Part shown: piece after piece, positions 33,905-44,526 of the stretch
How the letters are laid out: each line of letters begins with the position of its first letter
Position numbering within the stretch: the stretch's first letter is position 1
DNA from: Pseudomonas asplenii
Lineage (GTDB): Bacteria; Pseudomonadota; Gammaproteobacteria; Pseudomonadales; Pseudomonadaceae
DNA length: 64,000 nt
NCBI RefSeq assembly: GCF_001293465.1
Contig: NZ_JSYZ01000006.1
Coordinates: 162,792 to 226,791 of the forward strand
Direction: 5' to 3'
Notes under the pieces: model-generated
Seen by the model: only the letters and a program-made list of their open reading frames with translations
Database searches by the model: none
What the model was told of the DNA's origin: nothing
Program-made: the position numbers and the translations under genes

Positions 33905-35233
33905 TCAGCGCAGCATGCCGCTGCCGTAGCCCTTCAGGTTGGCTTTCTTCATCAGGGATTCGTACTGGTGCGAAACGAGGTGAGATTGCACTTGGGACAT
34001 GAAGTCCATCACAACCACGACCACGATCAGCAACGAGGTCCCGCCAAGGTAGAACGGAACGTTTGCTGCAACCACCAGAAACTGGGGCAACAGGCACACG
34101 GCCGTCATATATAGAGCACCGAACATGGTCAAACGGGTCAGAACGCCATCAATGTAGCGTGCCGACTGCTCGCCTGGACGGATACCCGGAATAAAGGCAC
34201 CGGACTTCTTCAGGTTTTCCGCTACGTCTTTCGGATTGAACATCAACGCCGTATAGAAGAAGCAGAAGAAAATAATCCCTGCACTAAACAGCAGAATATT
34301 CAACGGCTGACCAGGAGCGATCGACTGCGAGATGTCCTGCAACCAGCCCATACCTTCAGACTGACCGAACCAGGCACCCAACGAAGCCGGAAACAGCAAG
34401 ATGCTGCTCGCGAAGATAGCTGGAATCACACCGGCCATATTCACTTTCAGCGGCAAGTGGCTGGTCTGCGCAGCGAAGACCTTGCGGCCCTGCTGACGCT
34501 TGGCGTAGTGAACAGCAATACGACGCTGGCCACGCTCAATGAACACCACGAAACCGATAATCGCTACTGCCAGCAAACCGATGGCAACCAGGGCGAAAAT
34601 GTTGATATCACCCTGACGCGCAGACTCGAAAGACTGCCCGATCGCTCTCGGAAGACCGGCGACGATACCCGAAAAAATCAGCATCGAGATACCGTTGCCA
34701 ACACCGCGCTCCGTAATCTGCTCACCCAGCCACATCATGAACATCGCGCCAGCCACGAACGTGGACACCGCGACGAAATGGAAGCCGAAATCAGCAGAAA
34801 AAGCTACGCCCTGACCAGCCAGGCCAATGGACATGCCAATGGCTTGAACAAGGGCCAGGACGACGGTGCCATAGCGGGTGTACTGGCTGATCTTGCGACG
34901 ACCAGCCTCACCTTCCTTCTTCAACTGCTCCAGCTGCGGGCTGATAGCGGTCATCAGTTGCATGATGATCGATGCCGAAATGTACGGCATGATCCCCAGT
35001 GCAAAGATACTCATCCGCTCCAGCGCGCCGCCGGAAAACATGTTGAACAAGCTAAGAATGGTCCCCTCATTCTGTCGAAACAGGTCCGCCAGCCGGTCCG
35101 GGTTGATACCTGGAACTGGGATGTGCGCACCTATCCGGTAGACGATAATCGCCAGGAACAGGAAACGCAGACGAGCCCAGAGCTCGGATAACCCGCCTTT
35201 GCTGAGCGCTGAGAGAGCACCTTGCTTAGCCAT
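33905..35233 (-). CDS. secY: Preprotein translocase subunit SecY
   Basis: A 442-residue inner-membrane channel with ten predicted helices. Recognisable parts are [23 protein letters not shown] at helix 1 and the plug, the TM2/3 region ending [10 protein letters not shown], and the C-terminal cytoplasmic stretch [12 protein letters not shown]. It forms the lateral-gated protein-conducting pore with SecE (present here at the other end of the cluster) and SecG. The start follows the rplO stop without a gap, which suggests translational coupling. Confidence 0.98.
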
Positions 35234-35668
35234 TTATTCCTCGAACTTGCCGCCAGCTGCTTCGATAGCCGCACGCGCACCCTTGGTGGCGGCGATACCC
35301 TTGATAGTTACAGCGCGAGTCACTTCGCCCGACAGCATGATTTTCACACGCTGTACGTTCTGGTTGATCACGTTGGCATCTTTCAGGGACTGCACGGTTA
35401 CGACGTCGCCTTCCACCTTGGCCAGCTCGGACAGACGCACTTCTGCGCGGTCCATGGCTTTCAGGGAAACGAAGCCGAACTTCGGCAGGCGACGATGCAG
35501 CGGCTGCTGACCGCCTTCAAAGCCTGGAGCGATGGTGCCACCGGAACGGGAGGTCTGACCTTTGTGGCCACGGCCACCAGTCTTACCCAAACCGCTACCG
35601 ATACCACGGCCCGGACGATGCTTTTCGCGACGGGAACCCGGCGCTGGACTCAGATCATTGAGTTTCAT
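35234..35668 (-). CDS. rplO: 50S ribosomal protein L15
   Basis: A 144-residue L15. The glycine/arginine-rich N-terminus ([23 protein letters not shown]) threads into the 23S core, followed by a compact C-terminal domain with [18 protein letters not shown]. It is a late assembly protein of the large subunit. It abuts secY and lies 3 bases after rpmD. Confidence 0.97.
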   Translation of the reverse strand: MKLNDLSPAPGSRREKHRPGRGIGSGLGKTGGRGHKGQTSRSGGTIAPGFEGGQQPLHRRLPKFGFVSLKAMDRAEVRLSELAKVEGDVVTVQSLKDANVINQNVQRVKIMLSGEVTRAVTIKGIAATKGARAAIEAAGGKFEE

Positions 35669-35671
35669 CGA

Positions 35672-35848
35672 TTAACCCTCGACACGCAGCATGTAGTAAG
35701 CCTTGTTGATCATCCCGCGGTTCTCGGGAGTATCCTGGACTTCTACAGTGTGACCGATGCGACGCAGACCCAGACCCTTCACGCACAGTTTGTGGCTAGG
35801 GATGCGGCCGTTGGTGCTTTTGATCAGCGTTACTTTTACGGTTGCCAT
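35672..35848 (-). CDS. rpmD: 50S ribosomal protein L30
   Basis: A 58-residue L30 ([20 protein letters not shown], then [20 protein letters not shown]). An upstream start would add two residues, but MATVKV is the family N-terminus. It binds 23S domain II near 5S rRNA. Spacing to both neighbours is only 2-3 bases. Confidence 0.96.
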   Translation of the reverse strand: MATVKVTLIKSTNGRIPSHKLCVKGLGLRRIGHTVEVQDTPENRGMINKAYYMLRVEG

Positions 35849-35850
35849 GA

Positions 35851-36351
35851 TCACAGGATCTCCGCTGCAGTTTTGCCGCGCTTGGCAGCAATGGACTCAG
35901 GGGACTGCATGGCTTTCAGACCTTTGAAAGTGGCGTGAACCACGTTTACCGGGTTGGTCGAGCCGTAGCACTTGGCCAGAACGTTCTGAACGCCAGCAAC
36001 TTCGAGGACAGCACGCATAGCGCCGCCAGCGATGATACCGGTACCTTCAGATGCAGGCTGCATGTAGACCTTCGAAGCGCCGTGGGCGGACTTCGTGGCG
36101 TACTGCAGAGTGGTGCCGTTCAGGTCCACCTGGATCATGTTGCGGCGAGCCGCTTCCATGGCCTTCTGGATCGCAGCAGGCACTTCACGGGACTTGCCAC
36201 GGCCGAAGCCTACACGGCCCTTACCATCACCTACCACGGTCAACGCGGTGAAAGTAAAGATACGGCCACCTTTTACGGTTTTGGCTACGCGGTTAACTTG
36301 AACCAGCTTCTCGATGTAGCCTTCGTCGCGCTTTTGGTCGTTATTGGACAT
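35851..36351 (-). CDS. rpsE: 30S ribosomal protein S5
   Basis: A 166-residue S5. The dsRNA-binding-like N-terminal domain contains [20 protein letters not shown], with the loop associated with spectinomycin binding unchanged, and [20 protein letters not shown]. The C-terminal domain contains [20 protein letters not shown]5 maintains translational accuracy and mRNA unwinding at the entry channel. It lies 3 bases downstream of rplR. Confidence 0.97.
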   Translation of the reverse strand: MSNNDQKRDEGYIEKLVQVNRVAKTVKGGRIFTFTALTVVGDGKGRVGFGRGKSREVPAAIQKAMEAARRNMIQVDLNGTTLQYATKSAHGASKVYMQPASEGTGIIAGGAMRAVLEVAGVQNVLAKCYGSTNPVNVVHATFKGLKAMQSPESIAAKRGKTAAEIL

Positions 36352-36354
36352 AAC

Positions 36355-36705
36355 TTAGAACTCCAGCCCAGCTTCACGAGCAGCCTCAGCCAGCGCCTTG
36401 ACGCGGCCGTGGTACTTGAAGCCAGAGCGGTCGAAAGCCACCTGCGAGACGCCTGCGGCTTTAGCACGCGAAGCGACCAGCTGGCCAACCTTAGTGGCCG
36501 CGTCGATGTTGCCGGTGGCACCATCACGCAGTTCTTTATCCAAAGTCGAGGCGCTGGCCAGGACCTTGTTGCCGTCGGCCGAAATGACCTGGGCGTAGAT
36601 GTGCTGCGAAGAGCGGAACACGCAGAGACGCACGACTTCGAGTTCGTGCATTTTCAGGCGTGCTTTGCGAGCGCGACGCAGTCGAGTAACTTTTTTGTCG
36701 GTCAT
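36355..36705 (-). CDS. rplR: 50S ribosomal protein L18
   Basis: A 116-residue L18 with the basic N-terminus [20 protein letters not shown] and the core [20 protein letters not shown]; it ends GLEF after the [20 protein letters not shown] helix. It binds and anchors 5S rRNA together with L5, whose gene is in the same operon. Confidence 0.97.
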   Translation of the reverse strand: MTDKKVTRLRRARKARLKMHELEVVRLCVFRSSQHIYAQVISADGNKVLASASTLDKELRDGATGNIDAATKVGQLVASRAKAAGVSQVAFDRSGFKYHGRVKALAEAAREAGLEF

Positions 36706-36715
36706 TTGCTATGCC

Positions 36716-37249
36716 CTACTTCTTCTTGGCTTCTTTACGACGGACGACTTCGTCCGCGTAGCGCACACCTTTACCTTTGTAAGGCTCTGGTGGACGGAAG
36801 TCGCGGATCTCGGCGGCCACCTGACCTACCAGTTGCTTGTCGATACCCTTGATCAGGATGTCGGTCTGGCTAGGCGTTTCAGCGGTGATGCCTTCCGGCA
36901 GTTCGTAATCCACTGGGTGCGAGAAGCCAAGGGCCAGGTTCAGGACCGAACCTTTTGCTTGTGCCTTGTAACCAACACCGACCAGCTGGAGCTTGCGCTC
37001 GAAGCCTTGGCTAACGCCCTGGACCATGTTGTTGACCAACGCACGCGTGGTACCAGCCATTGCGCGAGTCTGCTGGTCGCCGTTGCGAGCGGCGAAACGC
37101 AGCTCACCAGCTTCCTGGACGATCTCGACGGACGAATGGACATTCAGTTCGAGAGTGCCCTTGGCACCCTTCACCGAAAGCTGTTGGCCGGCGAATTTGA
37201 CTTCGACACCAGCTGGCAGCTTAACGGGGTTCTTAGCGACGCGAGACAT
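36716..37249 (-). CDS. rplF: 50S ribosomal protein L6
   Basis: A 177-residue L6 with the two repeated domains of the family ([20 protein letters not shown] in the first; the C-terminal signature [20 protein letters not shown] in the second). It lies near the sarcin-ricin loop and the factor-binding site. The interdomain loop, where aminoglycoside-tolerance changes can occur, looks intact. It lies 12 bases after rpsH. Confidence 0.97.
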   Translation of the reverse strand: MSRVAKNPVKLPAGVEVKFAGQQLSVKGAKGTLELNVHSSVEIVQEAGELRFAARNGDQQTRAMAGTTRALVNNMVQGVSQGFERKLQLVGVGYKAQAKGSVLNLALGFSHPVDYELPEGITAETPSQTDILIKGIDKQLVGQVAAEIRDFRPPEPYKGKGVRYADEVVRRKEAKKK

Positions 37250-37261
37250 GCTTATCCCCCC

Positions 37262-37654
37262 TTAGAACACTGTGCAAAGAACTTCGCCGCCGACACCGGC
37301 AGCGCGCGCAGCACGATCAGTCATCACACCCTTGTTGGTGGAGACGATAGACACGCCCAGACCGCCACGTACTTTCGGCAGTTCTTCGACGGACTTGTAC
37401 TGACGCAGGCCTGGACGGCTAACGCGCTTCACTTCCTCGATGACCGGACGGCCTTCGAAGTACTTCAGCTCGATGGACAGCGACGGCTTGGCGTCGGTGG
37501 TTACCTGAAAACCCGCAATGTAACCTTCGTCCTTCAGGACTTTTGCTACAGCCACCTTCAGCGTGGAAGACGGCATGCTTACGACGGACTTTTCAGCCAT
37601 CTGGGCATTACGGATTCGAGTTAGCATGTCCGCTAACGGGTCCTGCATACTCAT
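37262..37654 (-). CDS. rpsH: 30S ribosomal protein S8
   Basis: A 130-residue S8 ([21 protein letters not shown]-terminal [20 protein letters not shown]). A primary binder of the 16S central domain and, in E. coli, the translational repressor of the spc operon. AGGAG stands 10 bases before the first ATG. Unusually, 212 bases separate it from rpsN, and that gap holds a hairpin and a sigma70-type promoter, so S8 and downstream genes may be transcribed independently. Confidence 0.97.
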   Translation of the reverse strand: MSMQDPLADMLTRIRNAQMAEKSVVSMPSSTLKVAVAKVLKDEGYIAGFQVTTDAKPSLSIELKYFEGRPVIEEVKRVSRPGLRQYKSVEELPKVRGGLGVSIVSTNKGVMTDRAARAAGVGGEVLCTVF

Positions 37655-37866
37655 GGGCTAGATGCTCCTGATACAAAAAAAATGAGCCTTGCGGCTGCAA
37701 CTGTCGCCGAGCTGCTCCACACGTAAAAAGTGCAGGCTCAGGCGAGCCGGTCATTCTAGACATACGCCAGAAATGAATCAAGCCCCAAAAGGGGCTTGAT
37801 TCAGACTCCAGGTCACCACCGGTCAGGATCTTGCGAGCCCGACCAGGGCGACTGAGGAAGTGCGGC
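37655..37866 (-). promoter_or_regulatory. rpsN-rpsH intergenic region: internal promoter of the spc operon
   Basis: On the minus strand TTGATT (37776-37781), a 17-base spacer and TAGAAT (37753-37758) make a good sigma70 promoter inside the spc operon. The -35 lies within the 3' arm of the strong hairpin described separately. The remaining ~100-base leader has a run of eight T residues shortly before the rpsH Shine-Dalgarno. Confidence 0.7.
37775..37802 (-). terminator. Perfect 12-bp hairpin inside the spc operon (terminator-like)
   Basis: GAATCAAGCCCC-TTTT-GGGGCTTGATTC on the minus strand, 64 bases after rpsN. The stem is perfect and the loop is a tetraloop, but the 3' side (ATTTCTGG) is a poor U-tract, so partial termination or RNA processing is more likely than a full stop. 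Confidence 0.65.
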
Positions 37867-38172
37867 TTACCAGCTGGCTTTGACCAGACCTGGTACGTCA
37901 CCACGCATGGCGGCTTCACGCAGCTTGTTACGGCCCAGGCCGAACTTGCGGTAAACGCCGTGCGGACGACCAGTCAGGCGGCAGCGGTTACGCAGGCGCG
38001 AGGCGCTGGCGTCACGTGGCTGCTTCTGCAGGGCGATCGAAGCTTCCCAACGTGCTTCTGGACTTGCGTTCAGGTCGACGATGATAGCTTTGAGCGCTGC
38101 ACGCTTGGTGGCGTACTTGGCAACGGTGAGCTGACGCTTCAGCTCACGGTTCTTCATGCTCTTCTTGGCCAT
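37867..38172 (-). CDS. rpsN: 30S ribosomal protein S14 (zinc-independent form)
   Basis: A 101-residue S14 ([21 protein letters not shown]-terminal [20 protein letters not shown]). Only one Cys is present, in [11 protein letters not shown], so this is the long C-minus paralogue that does not bind zinc. The in-frame extension of 22 residues into rplE was rejected. It binds the 16S 3' major (head) domain near S10 and S19. Confidence 0.97.
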   Translation of the reverse strand: MAKKSMKNRELKRQLTVAKYATKRAALKAIIVDLNASPEARWEASIALQKQPRDASASRLRNRCRLTGRPHGVYRKFGLGRNKLREAAMRGDVPGLVKASW

Positions 38173-38185
38173 TTTCCTACTCCAA

Positions 38186-38725
38186 TCAGTTGCGGAACGG
38201 GAATTTGAAAGCACGCAGCAGGGCGCGACCTTCTTCATCCGTCTTGGCAGTGGTGGTCAGGGTAATGTCCAGACCGCGGAGAGCATCGATCTTGTCGTAG
38301 TCGATTTCCGGGAAGATGATCTGCTCTTTCACGCCCATGCTGTAGTTGCCACGACCGTCGAAGGACTTGGCATTCAGGCCGCGGAAGTCGCGAACCCGAG
38401 GCAGGGAGATCGACAGCAGACGATCCAGGAACTCATACATACGATCGCGACGCAGGGTCACCTTGACACCGATCGGCCAACCTTCGCGGACTTTGAAGCC
38501 TGCGATGGATTTGCGAGCGTGAGTCACGACGACCTTCTGGCCGGTGATCTTTTCCAGGTCAGCAACAGCGTGCTCGATGACTTTCTTGTCGCCGATCGCT
38601 TCGCCCAGACCCATGTTCAGGGTGATTTTGGTAATGCGCGGGACTTCCATCACGTTCACCAGCTTAAGTTCTTCCTTAAGCTTGGGAGCGATTTCGTTCC
38701 GGTAAATCTCTTTCAGTCGTGCCAT
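38186..38725 (-). CDS. rplE: 50S ribosomal protein L5
   Basis: A 179-residue L5 ([20 protein letters not shown]). The central signature is [20 protein letters not shown] and the C-terminal part has [18 protein letters not shown]. It binds 5S rRNA at the central protuberance and contacts the P-site tRNA T-loop. It lies 20 bases after rplX and 13 before rpsN. Confidence 0.97.
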   Translation of the reverse strand: MARLKEIYRNEIAPKLKEELKLVNVMEVPRITKITLNMGLGEAIGDKKVIEHAVADLEKITGQKVVVTHARKSIAGFKVREGWPIGVKVTLRRDRMYEFLDRLLSISLPRVRDFRGLNAKSFDGRGNYSMGVKEQIIFPEIDYDKIDALRGLDITLTTTAKTDEEGRALLRAFKFPFRN

Positions 38726-38745
38726 GGTCTTCTACCTAGCAGTGT

Positions 38746-39060
38746 TCAAGCATCAACCGCTTTTTGGGTCGACTTGAAGACACGAATTTTTTTGCCGTCT
38801 TCTACTTTGAAACCAACGCGGTCAGCCTTGTTGGTTTCGCTGTTGAAAATGGCGACGTTGGAAGCGTGCAGTGGCGCTTCTTTCTCGACGATACCGCCCT
38901 GTACGCCCGACATCGGGTTAGGCTTGGTATGACGCTTGACCAGGTTCAGGCCACCGACGACCAGACGGTCGTCAGCCAGAACCTTAAGCACCTTACCGCG
39001 CTTGCCTTTGTCTTTGCCGGCGATCACGATGATCTCGTCGTCACGACGAATCTTTTGCAT
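38746..39060 (-). CDS. rplX: 50S ribosomal protein L24
   Basis: A 104-residue L24 with the KOW motif near the N-terminus ([20 protein letters not shown]) and [15 protein letters not shown] after it. It is one of the two assembly initiators of the 50S subunit and also lines the exit of the nascent-chain tunnel. Confidence 0.97.
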   Translation of the reverse strand: MQKIRRDDEIIVIAGKDKGKRGKVLKVLADDRLVVGGLNLVKRHTKPNPMSGVQGGIVEKEAPLHASNVAIFNSETNKADRVGFKVEDGKKIRVFKSTQKAVDA

Positions 39061-39071
39061 GTCGGATCTCC

Positions 39072-39440
39072 TTACAGCACTTCTGGGGCGAGCGAGACGA
39101 TCTTCATGAACTTCTCAGAGCGAAGTTCACGGGTCACTGGCCCAAAGATACGGGTGCCGATCGGCTCTTGCTTGTTGTTCAGCAGAACAGCAGCGTTGCC
39201 ATCAAAGCGGATAATCGAGCCATCAGCACGGCGAACGCCGTGACGGGTGCGGACTACAACAGCAGTCATCACCTGGCCTTTTTTCACCTTACCGCGAGGA
39301 ATTGCTTCCTTCACGGTAACTTTGATGATGTCACCGATAGCTGCGTAACGACGATGGGAGCCACCAAGCACCTTGATGCACATAACGCGACGAGCGCCGC
39401 TGTTATCGGCCACATCGAGCATGGATTGAGTCTGAATCAT
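39072..39440 (-). CDS. rplN: 50S ribosomal protein L14
   Basis: A 122-residue L14 ([20 protein letters not shown], then the signature [20 protein letters not shown]). A 22-residue upstream extension lacks conservation and was not used. L14 contributes to the intersubunit bridge with 16S rRNA and is the docking site of the silencing factor RsfS. It opens the spc operon half of the cluster, 23 bases after rpsQ. Confidence 0.97.
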   Translation of the reverse strand: MIQTQSMLDVADNSGARRVMCIKVLGGSHRRYAAIGDIIKVTVKEAIPRGKVKKGQVMTAVVVRTRHGVRRADGSIIRFDGNAAVLLNNKQEPIGTRIFGPVTRELRSEKFMKIVSLAPEVL

Positions 39441-39463
39441 ATAATTTCTCCGACCCCTAGCCC

Positions 39464-39730
39464 TTAGACTTCCACAGCGCGTTCGATAACCTCGACCAGC
39501 GCCCAAGACTTAGTCTTGGCCAGCGGACGGGTCTCACGGATGGAGACCTTGTCGCCGATGTGGCACTGGTTGGTTTCGTCGTGCGCGTGCAGCTTAGTCG
39601 AACGCTTAACGTATTTACCGTAGATCGGGTGCTTGACGCGACGCTCGATCAGAACGGTGATGGTCTTGTCCATTTTGTCGCTGACAACACGGCCAGTCAG
39701 CGTACGGACGGTCTTTTCGGCTTCAGCCAT
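39464..39730 (-). CDS. rpsQ: 30S ribosomal protein S17
   Basis: An 88-residue S17 ([20 protein letters not shown]), with the OB-fold region [19 protein letters not shown] and [20 protein letters not shown]. It binds the 16S 5' domain early in assembly. The ATG used is two codons inside the open frame and 2 bases after the rpmC stop. Last gene of the S10 operon in the E. coli naming. Confidence 0.96.
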   Translation of the reverse strand: MAEAEKTVRTLTGRVVSDKMDKTITVLIERRVKHPIYGKYVKRSTKLHAHDETNQCHIGDKVSIRETRPLAKTKSWALVEVIERAVEV

Positions 39731-39732
39731 GA

Positions 39733-39924
39733 TCACTTACCTGCCTGCTGGTTGAGCACAGTTTTCACACGAGCGATATCGCGCTTAACTTGCGAGAGCA
39801 GGTGAGACTGCCCCAACTGGCCAGTTGCTTTCTGCATGCGCAGATTGAACTGGTCGCGCAGCAGGCCGAGCAGTTGCTCGTTCAGCTGCTGTGCGGATTT
39901 TTCACGAAGTTCATTCGCTTTCAT
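39733..39924 (-). CDS. rpmC: 50S ribosomal protein L29
   Basis: A 63-residue helical hairpin protein ([20 protein letters not shown], ending [11 protein letters not shown]). It sits by the tunnel exit next to L23 and helps form the docking site for SRP and trigger factor. Its ATG overlaps the rplP stop by one base (TGATG), so translation is coupled; an in-frame GTG just upstream is a weaker start. Confidence 0.96.
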
Positions 39925-40337
39925 CACATCACCGTCCGTTTAACAAAGGAGGTGGCGAGAGGCAGCTTTGCAGCAGCCAGGGCGAAAGCCTCACGCGCCA
40001 GCTCTTCAGAAACACCCTCGATTTCATACAGGACCTTGCCTGGCTGAATCTGGGCAACCCAGTACTCGACGTTACCCTTACCTTTACCCATACGAACTTC
40101 GAGGGGCTTCTTGGAGATAGGCTTGTCCGGGAATACACGGATCCAGATCTTGCCGCCACGTTTTACGTGACGGGTCAGGGCACGACGTGCCGACTCGATC
40201 TGACGGGCGGTGAGACGACCGCGAGCAACAGACTTCAGCGCGAACTCGCCGAAGCTGACTTTGCTACCGCGCAGTGCCAGACCACGGTTGTGGCCGGTCA
40301 TCTGCTTGCGGAACTTCGTACGCTTTGGTTGCAACAT
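39924..40337 (-). CDS. rplP: 50S ribosomal protein L16
   Basis: A 137-residue L16 ([20 protein letters not shown]). The basic motif [20 protein letters not shown] and the signature [19 protein letters not shown] lie near the A site and the peptidyl-transferase loop. Arg at the conserved position of G-R-L-T (the hydroxylation target in E. coli is Arg81) falls in the correct region. It lies 12 bases after rpsC. Confidence 0.97.
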
Positions 40338-40349
40338 TTGGCGTACCCC

Positions 40350-41036
40350 TTACTTGGCAGCTTTTTTACGAGGCGCTGGTGCTTGCGGCTTCAGCTCTTC
40401 CTGGCGACCACCAATTACTTCGCCCTTGAAGATCCAAACCTTGACACCGATCACACCGTAGGTGGTGTGAGCTTCGTAGGTGGCATAGTCGATATCGGCA
40501 CGCAGGGTGTGCAGTGGCACACGACCTTCGCGATACCATTCAGTACGTGCGATCTCAGCACCGCCGAGACGACCGCTCACCTGGATCTTGATGCCCTTGG
40601 CACCAATGCGCATGGCGTTCTGTACGGCGCGCTTCATGGCACGACGGAACATGACGCGACGCTCCAGCTGCTGAGCTACGCTCTGCGCAACCAGCATACC
40701 GTCGAGCTCCGGCTTGCGGATCTCTTCGATATTGATGTGCACAGGCACACCCATTTGCTTGGTCAGGTCCTGACGCAGTTTTTCAACATCTTCACCTTTC
40801 TTCCCGATAACGATACCTGGACGAGCGGTGTGGATGGTGATGCGTGCGGTTTGGGCCGGACGATGGATATCGATACGGCTTACGGACGCGCTTTTTAGTT
40901 TGTCCTGGAGGTACTCACGCACGTTCAGATCTGCAAGCAGATAGTCCGCGTAAGTGCGACCGTCTGCGTACCAGACGGAGGTGTGCTCCTTGACGATTCC
41001 CAGGCGAATGCCAATGGGATGTACTTTCTGACCCAT
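40350..41036 (-). CDS. rpsC: 30S ribosomal protein S3
   Basis: A 228-residue S3 ([20 protein letters not shown]). The KH type II domain carries [20 protein letters not shown] with the GxxG loop; the C-terminal domain has [20 protein letters not shown]. With S4 and S5 it forms the mRNA entry helicase. A 28-residue upstream extension lies in rplV and was rejected. The C-terminal tail is lysine/proline-rich ([11 protein letters not shown]). Confidence 0.97.
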   Translation of the reverse strand: MGQKVHPIGIRLGIVKEHTSVWYADGRTYADYLLADLNVREYLQDKLKSASVSRIDIHRPAQTARITIHTARPGIVIGKKGEDVEKLRQDLTKQMGVPVHINIEEIRKPELDGMLVAQSVAQQLERRVMFRRAMKRAVQNAMRIGAKGIKIQVSGRLGGAEIARTEWYREGRVPLHTLRADIDYATYEAHTTYGVIGVKVWIFKGEVIGGRQEELKPQAPAPRKKAAK

Positions 41037-41049
41037 CTCTTCGACTCCG

Positions 41050-41382
41050 TTACTTGTCAGCAACCTTGACAGTGATATGGCAAGACCGCTTGACGATGCG
41101 ATCAGCACGGCCCTTGGCACGTGGCATGATGCGCTTCAGCGAACGCCCTTCGTTGACGAAAACGGTGCTGACCTTCAGGTCATCAACGTCAGCGCCTTCG
41201 TTATGCTCGGCGTTGGCTACGGCCGACTCCAGCACTTTTTTCATGATCTCGGCGGCTTTCTTACTGCTGAAAGCCAGCAGGTTGAGCGCATCGCCCACCT
41301 TCTTCCCGCGGATCTGGTCGGCGACCAAGCGGGCTTTCTGGGCGGAGATTCGAGCGCCCGACAACTTAGCGGCTACTTCCAT
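41050..41382 (-). CDS. rplV: 50S ribosomal protein L22
   Basis: A 110-residue L22 ([20 protein letters not shown]). The extended beta-hairpin ([17 protein letters not shown]) reaches into the exit tunnel, where macrolide-tolerance changes arise; it looks unaltered. It lies between rpsS and rpsC at spacings of 11-13 bases. Confidence 0.97.
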   Translation of the reverse strand: MEVAAKLSGARISAQKARLVADQIRGKKVGDALNLLAFSSKKAAEIMKKVLESAVANAEHNEGADVDDLKVSTVFVNEGRSLKRIMPRAKGRADRIVKRSCHITVKVADK

Positions 41383-41393
41383 TTCCTAACCCC

Positions 41394-41669
41394 TTAACGC
41401 TTGGCTTTCTTGTCGGCCACGTGACCACGATAGGTACGGGTGCCGGCAAATTCGCCCAGTTTGTGACCGACCATGTCTTCGTTCACCAGAACTGGGACAT
41501 GCTGACGACCGTTATGCACAGCGATGGTCAGACCGACCATTTGTGGCAGGATCATGGAACGGCGCGACCAGGTCTTAACTGGTTTGCGATCGTTCTTCTC
41601 CGCCGCCACTTCGATCTTCTTCAGTAGGTGAAGATCGATAAAAGGACCTTTTTTCAGAGAACGTGGCAC
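41394..41669 (-). CDS. rpsS: 30S ribosomal protein S19
   Basis: A 91-residue S19 ([20 protein letters not shown], then [20 protein letters not shown] and [16 protein letters not shown]). It sits in the 30S head and contacts S13 and the A-site tRNA. Confidence 0.97.
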   Translation of the reverse strand: MPRSLKKGPFIDLHLLKKIEVAAEKNDRKPVKTWSRRSMILPQMVGLTIAVHNGRQHVPVLVNEDMVGHKLGEFAGTRTYRGHVADKKAKR

Positions 41670-41685
41670 TGTCGTATCCCTCTAT

Positions 41686-42510
41686 TTACTTGCGACGACG
41701 GACGATCATGTTGTCGGTACGCTTATTACCACGAGTCTTCGCGCCCTTAGTCGGGAAGCCCCATGGCGATACCGGATGACGACCACCGGAGGTACGACCT
41801 TCACCACCACCATGTGGGTGGTCAACCGGGTTCATGGCAACACCACGAACGGTTGGGCGAACGCCACGCCAGCGTTTGGCACCGGCTTTACCCAGGGAAC
41901 GCAGGCTGTGCTCGGAGTTCGAGACTTCGCCCAGCGTTGCACGGCATTCCGACAGCACTTTACGCATTTCGCCGGAACGCAGACGCAGGGTAACGTACAC
42001 GCCTTCACGAGCGATCAGCTGAGCCGAAGCACCAGCGGAACGAGCGATCTGTGCACCCTTGCCTGGTTTCAGTTCGATACCGTGTACGGTCGAACCCACT
42101 GGGATGTTGCGCAGCTGCAGGGTGTTGCCCGGCTTGATTGGAGCCAGAGCGCCTGCGATCAGCTGGTCGCCAGCACTCACGCCTTTAGGGGCGATGATGT
42201 AGCGACGCTCGCCGTCTGCGTACAGCAGCAGAGCGATGTGAGCAGTACGGTTTGGATCGTATTCGATACGCTCGACAGTGGCAGCGATGCCATCTTTGTC
42301 GTTACGACGGAAGTCGACCAGACGGTAATGCTGCTTATGACCACCACCTACGTGACGAGTAGTGATGCGGCCATTGTTGTTACGACCACCAGACTTCGAT
42401 TTTTTCTCGAGCAGCGGTGCGTGAGGAGCGCCTTTGTGCAGCTCCTGGTTGACCACCTTGACCACAAAACGGCGGCCAGGGGAAGTCGGTTTGCATTTAA
42501 CGATTGCCAT
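41686..42510 (-). CDS. rplB: 50S ribosomal protein L2
   Basis: A 274-residue L2 ([20 protein letters not shown]). The C-terminal signature [18 protein letters not shown] contains the histidine required for peptidyl-transferase activity and tRNA binding. It is the most conserved large-subunit protein and spans the intersubunit bridge B7b. Its tail is lysine/arginine-rich ([15 protein letters not shown]). Confidence 0.98.
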   Translation of the reverse strand: MAIVKCKPTSPGRRFVVKVVNQELHKGAPHAPLLEKKSKSGGRNNNGRITTRHVGGGHKQHYRLVDFRRNDKDGIAATVERIEYDPNRTAHIALLLYADGERRYIIAPKGVSAGDQLIAGALAPIKPGNTLQLRNIPVGSTVHGIELKPGKGAQIARSAGASAQLIAREGVYVTLRLRSGEMRKVLSECRATLGEVSNSEHSLRSLGKAGAKRWRGVRPTVRGVAMNPVDHPHGGGEGRTSGGRHPVSPWGFPTKGAKTRGNKRTDNMIVRRRK

Positions 42511-42524
42511 GATGCACCCCTTCC

Positions 42525-42824
42525 TTACTCAGCACTGCTGCTGAAATCGAGATCTTGGCCTGGCTGAAGGGAGATAACTGCCTTCTTCCAGTCATTACGC
42601 TTGCCCAGACCGCGAGCGGTACGCTTGCTCTTACCCAGAACGTTCAGGGTAGTCACGCGCTCTACTTTCACGCTGAACAGGCTTTCGACGGCCTTCTTGA
42701 TTTCCAGCTTGGTTGCGTCGGTCGCAACCTTGAAAACGAACTGGCCTTTCTTGTCTGCCAGAACCGTAGCCTTCTCGGAAACGTGCGGGCCAAGCAGAAC
42801 TTTAAATACGCGTTCCTGGTTCAT
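42525..42824 (-). CDS. rplW: 50S ribosomal protein L23
   Basis: A 99-residue L23 ([20 protein letters not shown]). The signature [20 protein letters not shown] includes the exposed loop and glutamate region that docks trigger factor and SRP at the tunnel exit. It begins within the last codon of rplD (4-base overlap), so L4 and L23 translation is coupled. Confidence 0.97.
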
Positions 42825-43423
42825 CCCAGCAGCTCCTCGAATTTCTTCACGGCCGACACGGTGATCAACACCTTGTCGTATGCGATCAGACTGACCGGAT
42901 CGGAACCCTGCACGTCACGAACGTCGACGTGTGGCAGGTTGCGAGCAGCCAGGTACAGGTTCTGGTCAACAGCGTCAGACACGATCAGAACGTCGGTCAG
43001 GCTCAGGCCAGTCAGTTTGCTCAGCAGGTCTTTGGTTTTCGGGGTTTCAACAGCGAAATCCTGAACAACGACCAGACGATCAGTACGCACCAGCTCAGCA
43101 AGGATGGAGCGCAGGGCTGCGCGATACATCTTCTTGTTCAGCTTCTGGGAGTGATCCTGAGGACGAGCTGCGAAAGTGGTACCACCGCCACGCCAGATTG
43201 GGCTACGGATAGTACCGGCACGAGCACGGCCAGTACCTTTCTGACGCCATGGGCGCTTGCCGCCACCGGAAACGTCGGAACGGGTCTTCTGCTGCTTGCT
43301 ACCTTGACGGCCGCCAGCCATGTAGGCCACGACTGCTTGGTGAACCAGCGTCTCGTTGAATTCGCCGCCAAATGTCAGTTCGGAAACTTCGATCGCTTGA
43401 GCGCCATTTACATTTAATTGCAT
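42821..43423 (-). CDS. rplD: 50S ribosomal protein L4
   Basis: A 200-residue L4 ([20 protein letters not shown]). The tunnel loop [20 protein letters not shown] is intact; changes here can give macrolide tolerance. In E. coli L4 also represses the S10 operon through its leader. The S10 leader here is short with one hairpin, so such control is not obvious from the sequence. Confidence 0.97.
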
Positions 43424-43435
43424 GTCAGCTTCCCC

Positions 43436-44071
43436 TTAACCGCGAGCCTTGGCTGCTGGACGTACAACCACGTTGCCGCCAGTAGCGCCAGGAACAGCGC
43501 CCTTGACCAACAACAGATTGCGTTCAGCGTCCACGCGCACTACTTCCAGGGACTGCACGGTCACGCGCTCAGCGCCCATGTGACCGGACATTTTCTTGCC
43601 CTTGAATACACGACCAGGAGTCTGGCACTGGCCGATAGAGCCTGGAACGCGGTGGGATACGGAGTTACCGTGGGTGTTATCTTGCCCGCGGAAATTCCAA
43701 CGCTTGATCGTACCGGCGAAGCCTTTACCCTTGGACTGACCGGTTACATCAACCAGTTGGCCAGCGGCGAAGATTTCAGCATTGATCAGATCGCCAGCCT
43801 TGTATTCGCCTTCTTCAAGACGGAATTCCAGGACGGTGCGACCAGCGGCTACGTTCGCCTTGGCGAAGTGGCCCGCTTGAGCTGCTGTAACACGCGAAGC
43901 GCGACGCTCGCCGACAGTGACTTGCACTGCACGGTAGCCATCGGTTTCTTCAGTTTTGAACTGGGTGACGCGATTCGGCTCGATCTCGATGACCGTGACC
44001 GGAATGGAGACACCTTCTTCGGTGAAAATACGGGTCATACCGCATTTACGACCGACTACACCAATAGTCAT
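43436..44071 (-). CDS. rplC: 50S ribosomal protein L3
   Basis: A 211-residue L3 ([20 protein letters not shown]). The long loop toward the peptidyl-transferase centre contains [20 protein letters not shown], including the glutamine that PrmB methylates in E. coli. An 11-residue upstream extension was discarded because MTIGVVGRK is the family start. It is one of the two 50S assembly initiators. Confidence 0.97.
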   Translation of the reverse strand: MTIGVVGRKCGMTRIFTEEGVSIPVTVIEIEPNRVTQFKTEETDGYRAVQVTVGERRASRVTAAQAGHFAKANVAAGRTVLEFRLEEGEYKAGDLINAEIFAAGQLVDVTGQSKGKGFAGTIKRWNFRGQDNTHGNSVSHRVPGSIGQCQTPGRVFKGKKMSGHMGAERVTVQSLEVVRVDAERNLLLVKGAVPGATGGNVVVRPAAKARG

Positions 44072-44152
44072 GTTGTAAACCTCATGAGTGTACGGGGCTT
44101 TCACCCGCTATGGCCGCCCATTTCAGAGCGTTACACGACCAAGACCTGAGTC

Positions 44153-44464
44153 TTAGCCGAGGCTGATCTGCACTTCCACGCCTGCCGCAAGATCGAGCTT
44201 CATAAGAGCGTCAACGGTTTTATCCGTTGGCTGGACGATGTCCAGGACGCGCTTGTGAGTACGGATCTCGTACTGGTCACGCGCGTCTTTGTTGACGTGC
44301 GGGGAGACCAGAACGGTGAACCGCTCTTTACGAGTAGGCAGTGGAATTGGACCACGCACTTGAGCACCAGTACGTTTCGCGGTTTCCACGATTTCCTGGG
44401 TGGATTGGTCGATCAGGCGATGGTCAAAAGCCTTCAACCTGATACGGATTTGCTGATTTTGCAT
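44153..44464 (-). CDS. rpsJ: 30S ribosomal protein S10 (NusE)
   Basis: A 103-residue S10 ([20 protein letters not shown]). The conserved loop is [20 protein letters not shown]. It sits in the 30S head and, as NusE, joins NusB and NusG in antitermination complexes. First gene of the S10 operon, with a strong promoter upstream, after the tuf terminator. Confidence 0.98.
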
Positions 44465-44494
44465 TGGATTTCAGACTCCGGCTGCTATTCCCAC

Positions 44495-44511
44495 CGGGCG
44501 CAATACGCCCG
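44495..44511 (-). promoter_or_regulatory. S10 leader hairpin
   Basis: CGGGCG-TATTG-CGCCCG on the minus strand lies close to the predicted 5' end of the S10 transcript and about 30 bases before the rpsJ start. It might stabilise or regulate the leader; no L4-type long leader is present. Confidence 0.4.
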
Positions 44512-44526
44512 TTAAAAGGAGGCGCA

